Notes: generated by a model from the letters alone, not told the origin. A stretch of 64,000 nt of DNA from DAONJL01 sp035405645 [NCBI: bacterium] (GCA_035405645.1 DAONJL010000010.1:1-64000); one strand, 5' to 3'; numbered from the stretch's first letter, positions 46,633 to 56,876 are shown. Numbers and translations: made by a program.

Positions 46633-49317
46633 TTAAGCCATTGCTGCTTGACTACTTATCATTGCTTCTTTTCGCTTCTTATTTTCATTTAATAATGCTG
46701 CTACATCAAGTATTAATACAACATTTCCTTCGCCAAGTATTGTTGCTCCTGCTATTCCTTTTGAATTTATCATTTCTGTATCAAGCGATTTTATTACTAT
46801 TTCCTGCTGTCCTAATAAACTGTCAACAATAAAGCCACATCGCTCTTCTGCTACTCCTACTATTACTATAAAGATTTTTTTCTGTTCCTTTTTCTCAATT
46901 GGTATCTTGAAAAATTCACTTAATCTTATTAATAATACTACCTGGTCTCTTAATATTACTACTTCTTCCTGTTCTTCTATTGTCTTTATTTCTTCTGGTT
47001 TTACTATTACACTCTCTATTACCTGTGCTAATGGTATTGCAAATATCTGTTCGCCTACTTTTATTAATAATGCATTTATTATTGCAAGTGTTAATGGTAA
47101 TTTTATTATAAATTTTGTGCCTTTATCTTTTTCTGTCTCAATTTCTATTATTCCATTTAACTTCTTTATGTTCTCTCGCACTACATCCATTCCTACGCCT
47201 CGACCTGATAAATCTGTTACTTTCTCTGCTGTTGAAAAACCTGCTCGAAAAATTATTTGTATTATTTCCTTCTCACTCATCTTCTTTAATTCTTCTTCAG
47301 TCATTATTCCCTTTTTTATTGCTGATTTCTTTATTTTTTCCGGGTCTATACCAGCACCATCATCTTCTACTTCTATTATTATATGATTGCCTTCATGAAA
47401 TGCATTTAATACTAATTTTCCCTCTTTTTTCTTTCCTTTCTTTACTCTTGTTTCTGCATCTTCTATACCATGGTCAATTGCATTTCGTATTAAATGAATT
47501 AATAGATCGCTAATTTCTTCTATTATTGTTTTATCTAATTCTGTTGTCTCACCATATATTTCTAAATTTACTATTTTGCCACGCGCTTTTGCAAGGTCGC
47601 GCACCACTCGTGGATATTTATTAAATACATTTCCTATTGGCACCATCCGTGTTTGCATTATTGCTTCGCGTAATTCATTTGTCACACGCGCCATTCGTTC
47701 TGTTGTCCCTTTTAAATCTGATATTAATAATTCATTTTCAAATTGTACCTTTAATTTATTTATTATTTGCACCAATCTCGTTCTATCTATCACTAATTCA
47801 CCTACTAAATTCATCAATTTATCCAATCGCTCAATATCAACTCTTATTGTATTTGATGATAATGATGCTGGTTTTGTTACTGTTGCACTTACTTTTTCTT
47901 TTTCGCTGGCTGCAATTGGCTGCGCAGCAATATCTTTTTTTGCTTCTACTTGTTGTTCGCCCTTCACTTCTTTTACCTCACCCTTGATTACTTTTTCTTT
48001 TACATCTTCTTTTATTTTTTCTACTATTTCTTTTTCTACTTTTGCTGATACTGGCTCTTTTGCTTTCTTTATCTTTCGCTTTTTTATCTCTTCTATTGAA
48101 TCTATATCCTCGCCAAATATTTCTTTTAATACTTTTATTTCATCATCTGATAATAATAAAACTACTAATTTTAAATAATATATTTCTTCTTTAAAATCTT
48201 TTATATCAGGTATTGCTTCAAAATCTGGCGTAATCAAAATTATCTCGCCAAATAATGCTAATTTGTCCGTAAATACTTTTATTGCTTCTACATCTATTTT
48301 TTCTTCTTTTATCATTACTTTTATTTTATATAATTTCTTATTTTTTTCATAGCCTGCTACTAATTTATTCAAATCTTCATTGTTTAGTAATTTATATAAA
48401 TTATCTGGAATTTCATATATTTTTTCTTTTATATTAATTATTGTTGAGGTAATTTGTTCGATTATTTTATACGCATTACTTAAATCAACTGTATTTGTCT
48501 TATTTTCTACATCTGATAATAAAGCATAAAATAAATCAGAGCAACTAATTAAAAATTCAAAAACATTATTATCCAATTTTAATCTTTTACTTTTTATTGT
48601 CTCAAGGATATTTTCAAGTTGATGGGCAAATTTTGAGATTTTCTTAAAACCAAACATTGCTGATAATCCTTTTAATGTATGCATTCTTCTAAATATATCA
48701 TTTATTATTTCAGGCGAATAATTTTCTAAATCATTTCCCAACTCTTCTACATCTGATGTAAATTTATCTATTATTTCAAGTGCCTCTATTTTAAATGAGT
48801 TTAATGCTTCTTCACTTTGATATAAACTATCAACTGTTTCCTCTTCTTCTTCCTTTTTTTCTTCTTCTTTTTTCTTCGTTTCTTCTGTTCTTATCTCTAT
48901 TTCTTTTTTTGGTTCTTCAAATTTACCTTCAAGTATATTTTCAAGTTTTTTTATTAAATTTTCAATATTTATATTTCCTTCACTCTGCGTCTCTTTTATT
49001 GATTTCATTATTGCATTTATTGAATCAAGACAGGAAAAGAGAACATCAATAATATGATGTGATGGCAATAATTGTTTATTTCTGATTTTATCAAGTACAT
49101 TCTCCATTTTATGTGTTAATGAATTCAAATTCATAAAGCCCATCATTCCTGACATACCTTTTATTGTATGTGCTGACCTGAATATCTCATTTATTATTGT
49201 ATCTGTATTTTCAGGAGTTTTCTCAATCTCCAATAAATTTTGCTCTAAATTTACTATATGTTCATCTGCCTCAACTAAAAAATCATCTAACATTTGTTTA
49301 TCAATTTCACCATTCAT
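46633..49317 (-). CDS. cheA: Chemotaxis histidine kinase CheA with two HPt domains
   Basis: 894 residues. HPt 1 (about 1-135) has FRSAHTIKGMSG with His near 50, and HPt 2 (about 165-300) has FRRMHTLKGLSA. A P2-like region (about 320-415), a charged linker, the dimerisation helix pair (RLDKLMNLVGELVIDRTR), the ATPase domain (HLIRNAIDHGIED, DDGAGIDPEKI, GRGVGMDVVREN) and a C-terminal CheW-like domain follow. All ATPase boxes are intact. The duplicated HPt suggests more than one phosphate acceptor route. Confidence 0.95.
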   Translation of the reverse strand: MNGEIDKQMLDDFLVEADEHIVNLEQNLLEIEKTPENTDTIINEIFRSAHTIKGMSGMMGFMNLNSLTHKMENVLDKIRNKQLLPSHHIIDVLFSCLDSINAIMKSIKETQSEGNINIENLIKKLENILEGKFEEPKKEIEIRTEETKKKEEEKKEEEEETVDSLYQSEEALNSFKIEALEIIDKFTSDVEELGNDLENYSPEIINDIFRRMHTLKGLSAMFGFKKISKFAHQLENILETIKSKRLKLDNNVFEFLISCSDLFYALLSDVENKTNTVDLSNAYKIIEQITSTIINIKEKIYEIPDNLYKLLNNEDLNKLVAGYEKNKKLYKIKVMIKEEKIDVEAIKVFTDKLALFGEIILITPDFEAIPDIKDFKEEIYYLKLVVLLLSDDEIKVLKEIFGEDIDSIEEIKKRKIKKAKEPVSAKVEKEIVEKIKEDVKEKVIKGEVKEVKGEQQVEAKKDIAAQPIAASEKEKVSATVTKPASLSSNTIRVDIERLDKLMNLVGELVIDRTRLVQIINKLKVQFENELLISDLKGTTERMARVTNELREAIMQTRMVPIGNVFNKYPRVVRDLAKARGKIVNLEIYGETTELDKTIIEEISDLLIHLIRNAIDHGIEDAETRVKKGKKKEGKLVLNAFHEGNHIIIEVEDDGAGIDPEKIKKSAIKKGIMTEEELKKMSEKEIIQIIFRAGFSTAEKVTDLSGRGVGMDVVRENIKKLNGIIEIETEKDKGTKFIIKLPLTLAIINALLIKVGEQIFAIPLAQVIESVIVKPEEIKTIEEQEEVVILRDQVVLLIRLSEFFKIPIEKKEQKKIFIVIVGVAEERCGFIVDSLLGQQEIVIKSLDTEMINSKGIAGATILGEGNVVLILDVAALLNENKKRKEAMISSQAAMA

Positions 49318-49328
49318 ATTTTTTCTCC

Positions 49329-49700
49329 TTATAAATTTAATATCTTTTTTACTTTTGCCTGTAATTGAAATGGTTGAAATGGTTTGACTATATAATCATT
49401 TGCGCCTAATCGCATTGCTTGCTCTTTATCATCATCGCGTCCTTCTGTTGATAATACTATTATCTGAACATCTTTATAATTTGGATTTTTTCTTAAATAT
49501 CTTATAAAATCAAAACCATTCATTTCTGGCATATTCAAATCTGTTATTACTAAATCCATTTTATTATTCGCACATATCTCTATTGCTTCTACTCCATCTT
49601 TTGCTTCAAATGTATTAATATCTGGAAATGTTTTTAATGTCATCTTAACTAACATTCGCATTGTTGCTGAATCATCTACTATCAAAATATTATATGGCAT
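49329..49700 (-). CDS. cheY: Chemotaxis response regulator CheY
   Basis: 123 residues from the ATG at 49700; a GTG at 49712 lies in the GGTGGGAG ribosome site. Receiver only: ILIVDDSATMRMLVK, LVITDLNMPEMNGFD (phospho-Asp), VLSTEGR, YIVKPFQP. It is the expected target of CheA, 11 nt upstream of it. No flagellar gene is in the window, so the output machine is unknown. Confidence 0.94.
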   Translation of the reverse strand: MPYNILIVDDSATMRMLVKMTLKTFPDINTFEAKDGVEAIEICANNKMDLVITDLNMPEMNGFDFIRYLRKNPNYKDVQIIVLSTEGRDDDKEQAMRLGANDYIVKPFQPFQLQAKVKKILNL

Positions 49701-49716
49701 AATTACTCCCACCTTT

Positions 49717-50052
49717 TTATTTAAATGTTTCTATTGCTTCCTGTTCATTATCATAAATATCAAAATACTGGTTTAATCGCGTTACATCTAATAACTGTTT
49801 TACATTTTGATTTATTCCACAAAATTTTACCTGTCCATTTGAATTCTGTAATTGCTTTACTGTTGATATCATTAATGCTAATCCTGTTGAATCAATAAAA
49901 TTTGTTTGTTCTAAATTAAATAATATTTTATCCTTCTTTTGCTCTATTATTTTTTCTATCTCCTTATTTACATCTTTTACTACATTTTTAGAAAAATTAT
50001 TTTTTAGTACTATTATTACTATACCATCCTTTTCTTTCATTGTATAATCCAT
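49717..50052 (-). CDS. STAS-domain protein (anti-sigma-factor antagonist type)
   Basis: 111 residues with the SpoIIAA-like pattern IVIIVLKNNFSKNVVKDVN and FIDSTGLALMISTVKQLQNS, where the Ser of DSTGL is the usual phosphorylation site. Such proteins are reversibly phosphorylated by a serine kinase of the anti-sigma type. No such kinase or phosphatase is in the window. GGAGG Shine-Dalgarno, directly upstream of cheY, so it is part of the chemotaxis unit. Confidence 0.9.
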   Translation of the reverse strand: MDYTMKEKDGIVIIVLKNNFSKNVVKDVNKEIEKIIEQKKDKILFNLEQTNFIDSTGLALMISTVKQLQNSNGQVKFCGINQNVKQLLDVTRLNQYFDIYDNEQEAIETFK

Positions 50053-50058
50053 TTGCTT

Positions 50059-50739
50059 TTACCTCCATTCCTTAACTATTTTATTTAAATCTTTTTTTAT
50101 CTCATAATATAAACTCTTATAATAATTTATTGAATAGTAAAATACTGTTTTTAAAAAATCAAGTATTTTTTCTAAATTATTATTCAATGAATAAAAAACT
50201 AAAAGCAGAAAAAGAATATTAAATGTTATAATAATTATTGTAGAAAATATTTTGCCCTGCATTTTTATATCCTGCTGATAAAAGCGAAATTCTTTAATTA
50301 ACCCAACATAATGAAATGCTAATGTAAAACCAATTAAAAAATCTAATACATTATAAGTTGCTGAAATCATAAATGGTTTTAATATTAAAAAAAAAATTGT
50401 AAATAATGGCAAAAAATAAGGTGCAAGCGAAATAAGAAAATTCCCTGATGTATGAGTAACATTACCACCGCGCTTATCTGTTGCTTGAAATGAAAATACT
50501 CTTTTAAAAAATAAAAATGAAACTACCATATGTGTTAATTCATGTTCAAATGTTTCTATGAAATTAAAAAAATTTTTAAATAAAATAAGATAAAGAAAAA
50601 TATACGAAATAAAACCAATATAAAAATATTTATATTGCAAACTTATAAAATATTTACTAATAATTATTATTCCATTATAATTTATTGCCCAAAAAAAAGG
50701 TAATAATAAAATTACTAATATTAATTTTATGAATTTCAT
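50059..50739 (-). CDS. Membrane zinc peptidase-like protein (HELTH motif)
   Basis: 226 residues, with four or more membrane spans and the motif F-E-H-E-L-T-H-M at about residue 64, an H-E-x-x-H zinc site. FSFQATDKRGGNVTHTSGNF follows, a layout like M50-type peptidases that keep a second region for the third zinc ligand. The third ligand is not obvious, so activity is unproven. It begins 1 nt after the comF stop and ends 6 nt before the STAS gene. Confidence 0.65.
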   Translation of the reverse strand: MKFIKLILVILLLPFFWAINYNGIIIISKYFISLQYKYFYIGFISYIFLYLILFKNFFNFIETFEHELTHMVVSFLFFKRVFSFQATDKRGGNVTHTSGNFLISLAPYFLPLFTIFFLILKPFMISATYNVLDFLIGFTLAFHYVGLIKEFRFYQQDIKMQGKIFSTIIIITFNILFLLLVFYSLNNNLEKILDFLKTVFYYSINYYKSLYYEIKKDLNKIVKEWR

Positions 50740-50740
50740 T

Positions 50741-51508
50741 TTATCTACCGTGTGCTATTGTTATTGTATCTATTCTTTTTGCACTTCCTTTTTCTTTTAA
50801 TATCTTACTACATTCATTTATTGTTATATTTGTTGTTGATATGTCATCTATTAATAATATTTTTTTTTCTGTTAACTTTTTTTCGTTCTCTACATCAAAT
50901 GCTCCTTTTATGTTCTCTATTCGTTCGCTCCTTTTTAAATTAAATTGTGATTCTGTCTTCTTTATTCTTATTAGATAATTATCTAATACTGGTATTTTTA
51001 ATACTTTTGATACCTCTTTTGCTATTAATAATGTTTGATTAAATCCACGTTCTTCATATTTTGTCTTATGTAATGGAACTGGTATTATATAATCAAATTG
51101 TTTATCTTTATAAAAACTATCTTCTGTTAAATATGTTATAATAAATAAACTTAAAAACTTTTTTAAATTTGTATATCCTTTGTATTTAAAGAAGTGGATT
51201 AGTTCTTTTATTATATCTTCGTAAAAAACAACTGAACGAAGAGAATCAAAATAGATTTTATTTTCTTTACAATCTTTACAAATTATTTTTTTCTCTTCTT
51301 CAACATAATTTTCAAATTCATCAAGTACTTTTTTACCGCATTTATAACAATATGGCGGATTTATAAATTTTATATTTTCTAATAAACAATCACTACAATA
51401 AAACTGATTGGTAATAACAGGAAAATGTTGACCACATTTTAAACAATATTGTGGATAAATAAAATCAAGTATAAAATTTATTAAATTATTATTTGAATTA
51501 TAAAACAT
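50741..51508 (-). CDS. comF: ComF family phosphoribosyltransferase-like protein
   Basis: 255 residues. N-terminal zinc-finger-like cysteines (CLKCGQ, CSDC, CYKCGK, CKDC) precede a phosphoribosyltransferase fold with VPLHKTKYEERGFNQTLLIA and the PRPP loop KKILLIDDISTTNITINEC. ComF takes part in DNA uptake in competent bacteria, and dprA is about 4 kb upstream in the same run. Confidence 0.9.
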   Translation of the reverse strand: MFYNSNNNLINFILDFIYPQYCLKCGQHFPVITNQFYCSDCLLENIKFINPPYCYKCGKKVLDEFENYVEEEKKIICKDCKENKIYFDSLRSVVFYEDIIKELIHFFKYKGYTNLKKFLSLFIITYLTEDSFYKDKQFDYIIPVPLHKTKYEERGFNQTLLIAKEVSKVLKIPVLDNYLIRIKKTESQFNLKRSERIENIKGAFDVENEKKLTEKKILLIDDISTTNITINECSKILKEKGSAKRIDTITIAHGR

Positions 51509-51561
51509 AAAAAATTTTTTGAATTGTAATAAATTTGTTTAAAGTATTTTTATCCACAAAA

Positions 51562-52185
51562 TCAACCATCAAATACATCTTTATAATTTCGAAAGTAAAT
51601 ATAACCAGAATAAATAGTTGTTATCATAGCAAGATAAATAAGAATAACAGGTGCATAATTACAAAAAACAAATAAATATTTTAACCATAATGGTTCTTTT
51701 ATTAAATAAAAAAATTCATATTTAAAATCAGGCATAAATTGTAAAAACCATTTTTTTATTACTATTATCACAAGTATAGTAATTAATGCGATAAATTGAA
51801 ATGTTGTCTTTATTTTTCCTGATAAATTCGCTGCTATTATATTTCCCTCGCCTGCTTTTATTGTTCTTAAGCCTGTAATAAAAAATTCACGCATCAGTAT
51901 CAGAATAACTGGTATTGCTGGTATATTAACAATTTTTGATTTTACTATTATTATATAACCTGCACAGGTTAATATCTTATCAGCAACAGGGTCCATTATC
52001 TTTCCAAATTTTGAAATCATTTTATATGTCCTTGCCAGCCGACCATCATATATATCTGTAATTGCTGCTATTATAAAAACTACAAGTCCATAATAATAAG
52101 TATAAACAGAATCAATACTAAATAAAATAATAAAAATAAAAGTTAAATATAGTCGAGCAAGTGTTAAATGATTTGGTAATTTCAA
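51562..52185 (-). CDS. pgsA: CDP-diacylglycerol-glycerol-3-phosphate 3-phosphatidyltransferase
   Basis: 207 residues from a TTG at 52185 (M-K-L-P-N-H-L-T-L-A-R), 10 nt after GGAG. A frame from TTG 52212 would read through the ribosome site and is rejected. The CDP-alcohol phosphotransferase motif is intact (D-x2-D-G-x2-A-R, then G-x3-D-x3-D: DIYDGRLARTYKMISKFGK, MDPVADK). About five spans. It makes phosphatidylglycerol phosphate in the inner membrane. 23 nt after rimO. Confidence 0.92.
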   Translation of the reverse strand: MKLPNHLTLARLYLTFIFIILFSIDSVYTYYYGLVVFIIAAITDIYDGRLARTYKMISKFGKIMDPVADKILTCAGYIIIVKSKIVNIPAIPVILILMREFFITGLRTIKAGEGNIIAANLSGKIKTTFQFIALITILVIIVIKKWFLQFMPDFKYEFFYLIKEPLWLKYLFVFCNYAPVILIYLAMITTIYSGYIYFRNYKDVFDG

Positions 52186-52208
52186 ATCTTTTTTACTCCT
52201 TTTTATTA

Positions 52209-53486
52209 TCAATAAATTTGACCAACTTTTAAATTTAAATCTTTAATTTCAGAAAGTGATATTTTAAAATTACCATCTATTTCTGGTGCCTGAAATTCTG
52301 AACGAATTAAATATTTTTTCATTTCTTCATCATATTCATCTATTATTATATTTCTCGTATCATTTTCCCAGCGCTTACTTGCTTTTTGTATTAATTCATA
52401 TTGCAATTCTGCTAATTTTTCTAATCGTCTTTCTATTATCTCTTTATTAAATTTATTATCTTTATATAAATTATAATCTTTTGAATATTTTTCAAGTGAA
52501 TATTTAAAAAAACTAAAAAAATCTATTTTTCCTTCTTTTAAAAAATTATATAGATTTTCAAAATCTTCTTCTGTCTCTTCTGGATGACCAATTATTACTG
52601 TTGTTCTTATTGATGATTTTGGTAACTCTTTTTTTATTCGTTCTATTAATTTCATTATATCATTTTTTGTATAACCACGATTCATTAATTTCAATATCTT
52701 ATCTTCACTATGTTGTATCGGTAAATCAAAATATCTACAAATTATTTTGCTATTCTTCATTAATTCTAATATTTCATAATCAAAATTTTTTGGATGCATA
52801 TACATTATTCTTAACCATCGTTTTTTTCCTTTTAATTCTTTTAATATTGCTTTTACTAAATTCACTAATCCATGTTCCTCGCCTCTATCTTTTCCATAAG
52901 ACATTGTATCCTGTGCTATTAATATATATTCTCTTATTCGCGATTTTTTCTCCTTTTCTTTTATCTCATTTATTATTTCACTTATTTCTTTTGATTTTAA
53001 TGAACCACGAATTGATGGTATTATACAATAATTGCAATGATTATTACAGCCCTCTGAAATTTTTAAAAATTGGATATGGTGCATAAAATATGCTATTTCT
53101 ATTTTTTTATTTATTAGATTCAGCGATAACTCCTTACTTATTTCTCTTATATAATTATATAAATCTTCTTTTTCACTTAATTTAAACATTTTATCAATTA
53201 GTGGATAATCTTTTTGTAATTCTTCTTTATATAATTGGACAAAACAGCCATACAAAACTACTTTTTTTTCTGGATGTTCTGCTTTTATTTTATTGTAATA
53301 TGCAATTATTTCTAAATTCTCTTCACGCGCTTCATCTATAAAACAACAGGTATTTATTATACATAAATCTGCTTCCTCTATTTTTTTTACTATCTCAACC
53401 TGAAAATCATCTATTAATTTTCTTATCATTTCTTCACTATCATATATATTTTTCCAACAGCCAAGTATTTCATAAAATACCTTCAT
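52209..53486 (-). CDS. rimO: Ribosomal protein uS12 methylthiotransferase RimO
   Basis: 425 residues. The UPF0004 domain has Cys10, Cys47 and Cys81 (ILGCWKN, INTCCF, GCFVQ) for the auxiliary cluster. The radical SAM domain has Cys147, 151 and 154 in CNNHCNYCIIPSIRG, and a TRAM domain ends the protein. It adds a methylthio group to the Asp of KDLPG in uS12. The start overlaps topA by 17 nt and has GGGAG upstream. Chosen over MiaB because of the GCWKN and IPSIRG forms. Confidence 0.92.
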   Translation of the reverse strand: MKVFYEILGCWKNIYDSEEMIRKLIDDFQVEIVKKIEEADLCIINTCCFIDEAREENLEIIAYYNKIKAEHPEKKVVLYGCFVQLYKEELQKDYPLIDKMFKLSEKEDLYNYIREISKELSLNLINKKIEIAYFMHHIQFLKISEGCNNHCNYCIIPSIRGSLKSKEISEIINEIKEKEKKSRIREYILIAQDTMSYGKDRGEEHGLVNLVKAILKELKGKKRWLRIMYMHPKNFDYEILELMKNSKIICRYFDLPIQHSEDKILKLMNRGYTKNDIMKLIERIKKELPKSSIRTTVIIGHPEETEEDFENLYNFLKEGKIDFFSFFKYSLEKYSKDYNLYKDNKFNKEIIERRLEKLAELQYELIQKASKRWENDTRNIIIDEYDEEMKKYLIRSEFQAPEIDGNFKISLSEIKDLNLKVGQIY

Positions 53487-55740
53487 CTTCTTTTTCTCCC
53501 TTTATTATTTCATATTTACAATCCTTATTTGGACATTTTATTTTTATCTTGTTTTTTTGTTTTATTTCTACTAAATATGAAGAACCACATTCTGGACATT
53601 GTTGTAATATTGGTGGATACCAACTGATAAAATTACATTTTGGATACTTTGAACAACCATAAAATTTTCTACCTTTTTTTGTTACTCTTGCTATTATTTC
53701 ACCATCGCAATCTTTATTTGGACAGGCTATTCCCATTCCTATTGGTGCGGTGTATTTGCATGTTGGATAATTCTCACATGCTAAAAATTTTACTCCTTTT
53801 GAATTTTTGATTATTAATCGACCATTACATTTTGGACAATTCTTATCACTAAATTCGACCTCAACTATTTTTATTGTGCCATCTTCATCGCGTGTTATTG
53901 ATTTGGTATTTCGACATTTTGGAAAATTTGAGCATGCTATATATTCACCATTTTTATTTAATTTTATCAGCATTTCACTACCGCATTTTTCACATTTTAT
54001 TCCACTCTCTTTTGTTGTTGATTTTTTATATTCTTTCAATTTTACCATTACTTCATTAAGTTTTTTAATAAAATTTTGATAAAAATTATTCAATATTTTC
54101 TGCCAATCTGCATCATCTTTTTCTATTTTATCTAATTCACTTTCCATATTCGCTGTAAATTTTACATCTACTATTTCTGGAAAATATTCTTTCATTAATT
54201 TATTTACTTCTATTCCTAATAATGTTGGTTTAAAATATCTGTTCTCTTTTTCTACATAATACCTTTCCTGTATTGTTGAAACTATTGTTGCATAAGTTGA
54301 TGGTCTGCCTATCCCTTTTTCTTCTAATGTTTTCACTAATGTTGCTTCTGTATAGCGTGATGGTGGTTGTGTGAAATTTTGCTTTAAATATAATTCTTTT
54401 AATGCTAATTTCTCGCCTTCTTCTAATTTTGCTTTTATTATTATTCCCTCTTCTTTTTCTTCACTTACCTGTAACCTTAAATAACCATCAAATAAAACTT
54501 TCTGTCCATTTGCTATAAAAATATAATCACTATTATTTATTTTTATTTCTGTTACTTCTATTTCTGCTGGTGCCATCTGCGAAATTAAAAATTGTCTCCA
54601 TATTAAATTGTATAATTTATATTGTTCGCTCGTAAGATTCTCTTTTAACTTTGCTGGTTCTAATTCTATATTTGTTGGTCTTATTGCTTCGTGTGCATCC
54701 TGTATCTTTTTCTTGCTCTTTTTCTCTTTATCTCCACCTATATATTCTTTCCCATATTTTTTTTCTATATATTTTCTTGCCATTTCTTTCGCTTCTTCAC
54801 TTATCCTTGTGCTGTCTGTTCGCATATATGTTATTAATCCTACTACTTCTTTCGTATTAATTGTTATTCCTTCATATAATTGCTGTGCTATCATCATTGT
54901 TTTCTTTGTTGAAAAACCTAATTGATTGTATGCTAATTGTTGTAATTTACTGGTTATTAATGGTTCTGGTGGATTTTTCTTTTGTTTCTTTTTATTTATT
55001 CCTTCTATTATAAATTCGCCTTTTCTTAATATTTTCTCTATTTCTTTTGCTTCACTTTCATTTTCTATCTTTATCTTTTTTTCCTTATATTTCTGTAATT
55101 TTGCTTTTATTATATTTGACTCTTTATCTAATAATTCTGCTTCTATTGTCCAGTACTCTTCTGGTTTAAATTTATTTATTTCTTCTTCGCGGTCACAGAT
55201 TAATCGCAATGCCACTGATTGAACTCTGCCTGCACTTAATCCTTTTATTGAAATTGTTCGCCATAATAATGGACTTAATTTATATCCAACTATTCTATCA
55301 AGTATTCTTCGTGTAAATTGTGATTTTACTTTTTTTAAATCAATGTCGCGCGGATGCTCTAATGCTTTATTTACTGCATTTTTCGTTATTTCATTAAATT
55401 CTACTCGCTTTATTTCTTTTTCTTTATCTTCTTTACTTAATATCTCTTTTAAATGATACGAAATTGCTTCGCCTTCTCTATCCGGGTCTGTGGCAAGTAA
55501 TATTAAATTTGCTTTTTTTGATTTCTCTTTTAATACATTGACTCTGCTTTTGGATTTGGGCAATATTTTAAATATTGGCATTATTTTATCTTCACTTATT
55601 TTTATTCCAAATTCTTTTGCTGGTAAATCCATTATATGCCCATAACTTGAATCTACTTCATAAGAACTATCTAAAAATTTTTTTAATGTCTTCACTTTTG
55701 TTGGTGATTCTACTATCATTAATTTTTTTTCTGCTTTCAT
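53470..55740 (-). CDS. topA: DNA topoisomerase I
   Basis: 756 residues. TOPRIM domain at 1-130 (LMIVESPTKVKTLKKFL, LATDPDREGEAISYHL), catalytic Tyr in GLITYMRTDSTRIS near residue 300, and EATLVKTLEEKGIGRPSTYA. Four C-terminal zinc ribbons follow (CEKCGS, CPKCNG, CPNKDCDG, CPECGS). It relaxes negative supercoils. 14 nt after dprA, the common dprA-topA pair. Confidence 0.96.
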   Translation of the reverse strand: MKAEKKLMIVESPTKVKTLKKFLDSSYEVDSSYGHIMDLPAKEFGIKISEDKIMPIFKILPKSKSRVNVLKEKSKKANLILLATDPDREGEAISYHLKEILSKEDKEKEIKRVEFNEITKNAVNKALEHPRDIDLKKVKSQFTRRILDRIVGYKLSPLLWRTISIKGLSAGRVQSVALRLICDREEEINKFKPEEYWTIEAELLDKESNIIKAKLQKYKEKKIKIENESEAKEIEKILRKGEFIIEGINKKKQKKNPPEPLITSKLQQLAYNQLGFSTKKTMMIAQQLYEGITINTKEVVGLITYMRTDSTRISEEAKEMARKYIEKKYGKEYIGGDKEKKSKKKIQDAHEAIRPTNIELEPAKLKENLTSEQYKLYNLIWRQFLISQMAPAEIEVTEIKINNSDYIFIANGQKVLFDGYLRLQVSEEKEEGIIIKAKLEEGEKLALKELYLKQNFTQPPSRYTEATLVKTLEEKGIGRPSTYATIVSTIQERYYVEKENRYFKPTLLGIEVNKLMKEYFPEIVDVKFTANMESELDKIEKDDADWQKILNNFYQNFIKKLNEVMVKLKEYKKSTTKESGIKCEKCGSEMLIKLNKNGEYIACSNFPKCRNTKSITRDEDGTIKIVEVEFSDKNCPKCNGRLIIKNSKGVKFLACENYPTCKYTAPIGMGIACPNKDCDGEIIARVTKKGRKFYGCSKYPKCNFISWYPPILQQCPECGSSYLVEIKQKNKIKIKCPNKDCKYEIIKGEKEDEGIL

Positions 55741-55754
55741 CGCTTTCCTTTCCT

Positions 55755-56861
55755 TTATATACTTTGATAATAATTACCTGCTAATTTCCTTATTAATCCT
55801 TTCATCTCTAATTTTAACAATATTATACTTATTTCATTTATACTTTTTTGTAAATAATTTACTATTTCTTCAACTGATTTTCGTTCTTCTAAAAATTTCA
55901 TTAATTCTTCTTCTTCTTTATTTAATCTTATTTCACGCTCTTCTCTTTTTTGTTCTGCCTGTCTTTCGCATAAATATTCTCTTTTAAAATTTACATTATT
56001 AAAAATGTCAATAATATTTTCAAATAAATATGCGCCTCTTTTTATTAATTCATTACAGCCTTTTCCATATTTTGATGTTATTTCATACGGTAATGCAAAT
56101 ACTTCTTTACCTTGTTCTAATGCAAAATATGCTGTTATTAATGCACCACTTTTTACTGCTGCCTGCATTACTATTGTGGCTAATGATAAACCACTTATTA
56201 TTCGATTTCTAAATGGAAAATTTTTCGCACTTGCTTTGATATTTAATGGATATTCTGAAATTAACATTCCTTTTTCGGCTATCTCTTCGGCTAATCTTTT
56301 ATTTTCTGGTGGGTATATACAATTCAAACCAGAACCTAATACTGCTATTGTTCTGCCTTTATTTTTTATCGCTGACCAATGTGCTATTGTATCTATTCCT
56401 CGTGCTAATCCACTTACTATTGTTACTCTGCGTGCTGCTAATTCACTTACTATTTCTTCTGTTATTTTCTTTGAATAATTTATTGCAACTCGTGAACCTA
56501 CTATTGCTATTGCATTATAATCTTCTTTCTTATATTCACCTTTGTAGTATAATACACACGGCGTATAATAGATATTAGCAAGCGAATCAGGAAATTCATC
56601 TGTCCCATATAATAATAATTTTACTCTTTCTTTTTTTATTATTTTTTCTATCTCTTTTAAATATAAATCATTTCGAACATTTACTATATTTTTTGCTAAT
56701 TCTTTTTTTACTCCACCTTTTTCTGTCAATTCATCAATCGAAGCATTTACTATGTTTTTATAATTACCAAATACATCAACTAATTTTTTTAATGTTATTT
56801 GCCCTAAATTTTTTACCTGACTTAATTTTATTGCATAAATACCGTTTTCATTTATTTCCAT
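55755..56861 (-). CDS. dprA: DNA processing protein DprA
   Basis: 368 residues from the ATG at 56861; a TTG at 56873 is an alternative. The Rossmann-like domain holds AIVGSRVAINYSKKI, VSGLARGIDTIAH and VLGSGLNCIYPPENKRL, and a C-terminal winged-helix region (about 300-368) is present. It loads RecA on incoming single-stranded DNA. With comF in the same run, natural competence is plausible, though no uptake pilus gene is seen. Confidence 0.93.
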   Translation of the reverse strand: MEINENGIYAIKLSQVKNLGQITLKKLVDVFGNYKNIVNASIDELTEKGGVKKELAKNIVNVRNDLYLKEIEKIIKKERVKLLLYGTDEFPDSLANIYYTPCVLYYKGEYKKEDYNAIAIVGSRVAINYSKKITEEIVSELAARRVTIVSGLARGIDTIAHWSAIKNKGRTIAVLGSGLNCIYPPENKRLAEEIAEKGMLISEYPLNIKASAKNFPFRNRIISGLSLATIVMQAAVKSGALITAYFALEQGKEVFALPYEITSKYGKGCNELIKRGAYLFENIIDIFNNVNFKREYLCERQAEQKREEREIRLNKEEEELMKFLEERKSVEEIVNYLQKSINEISIILLKLEMKGLIRKLAGNYYQSI

Positions 56862-56876
56862 TTGTTTTCTCAATTA

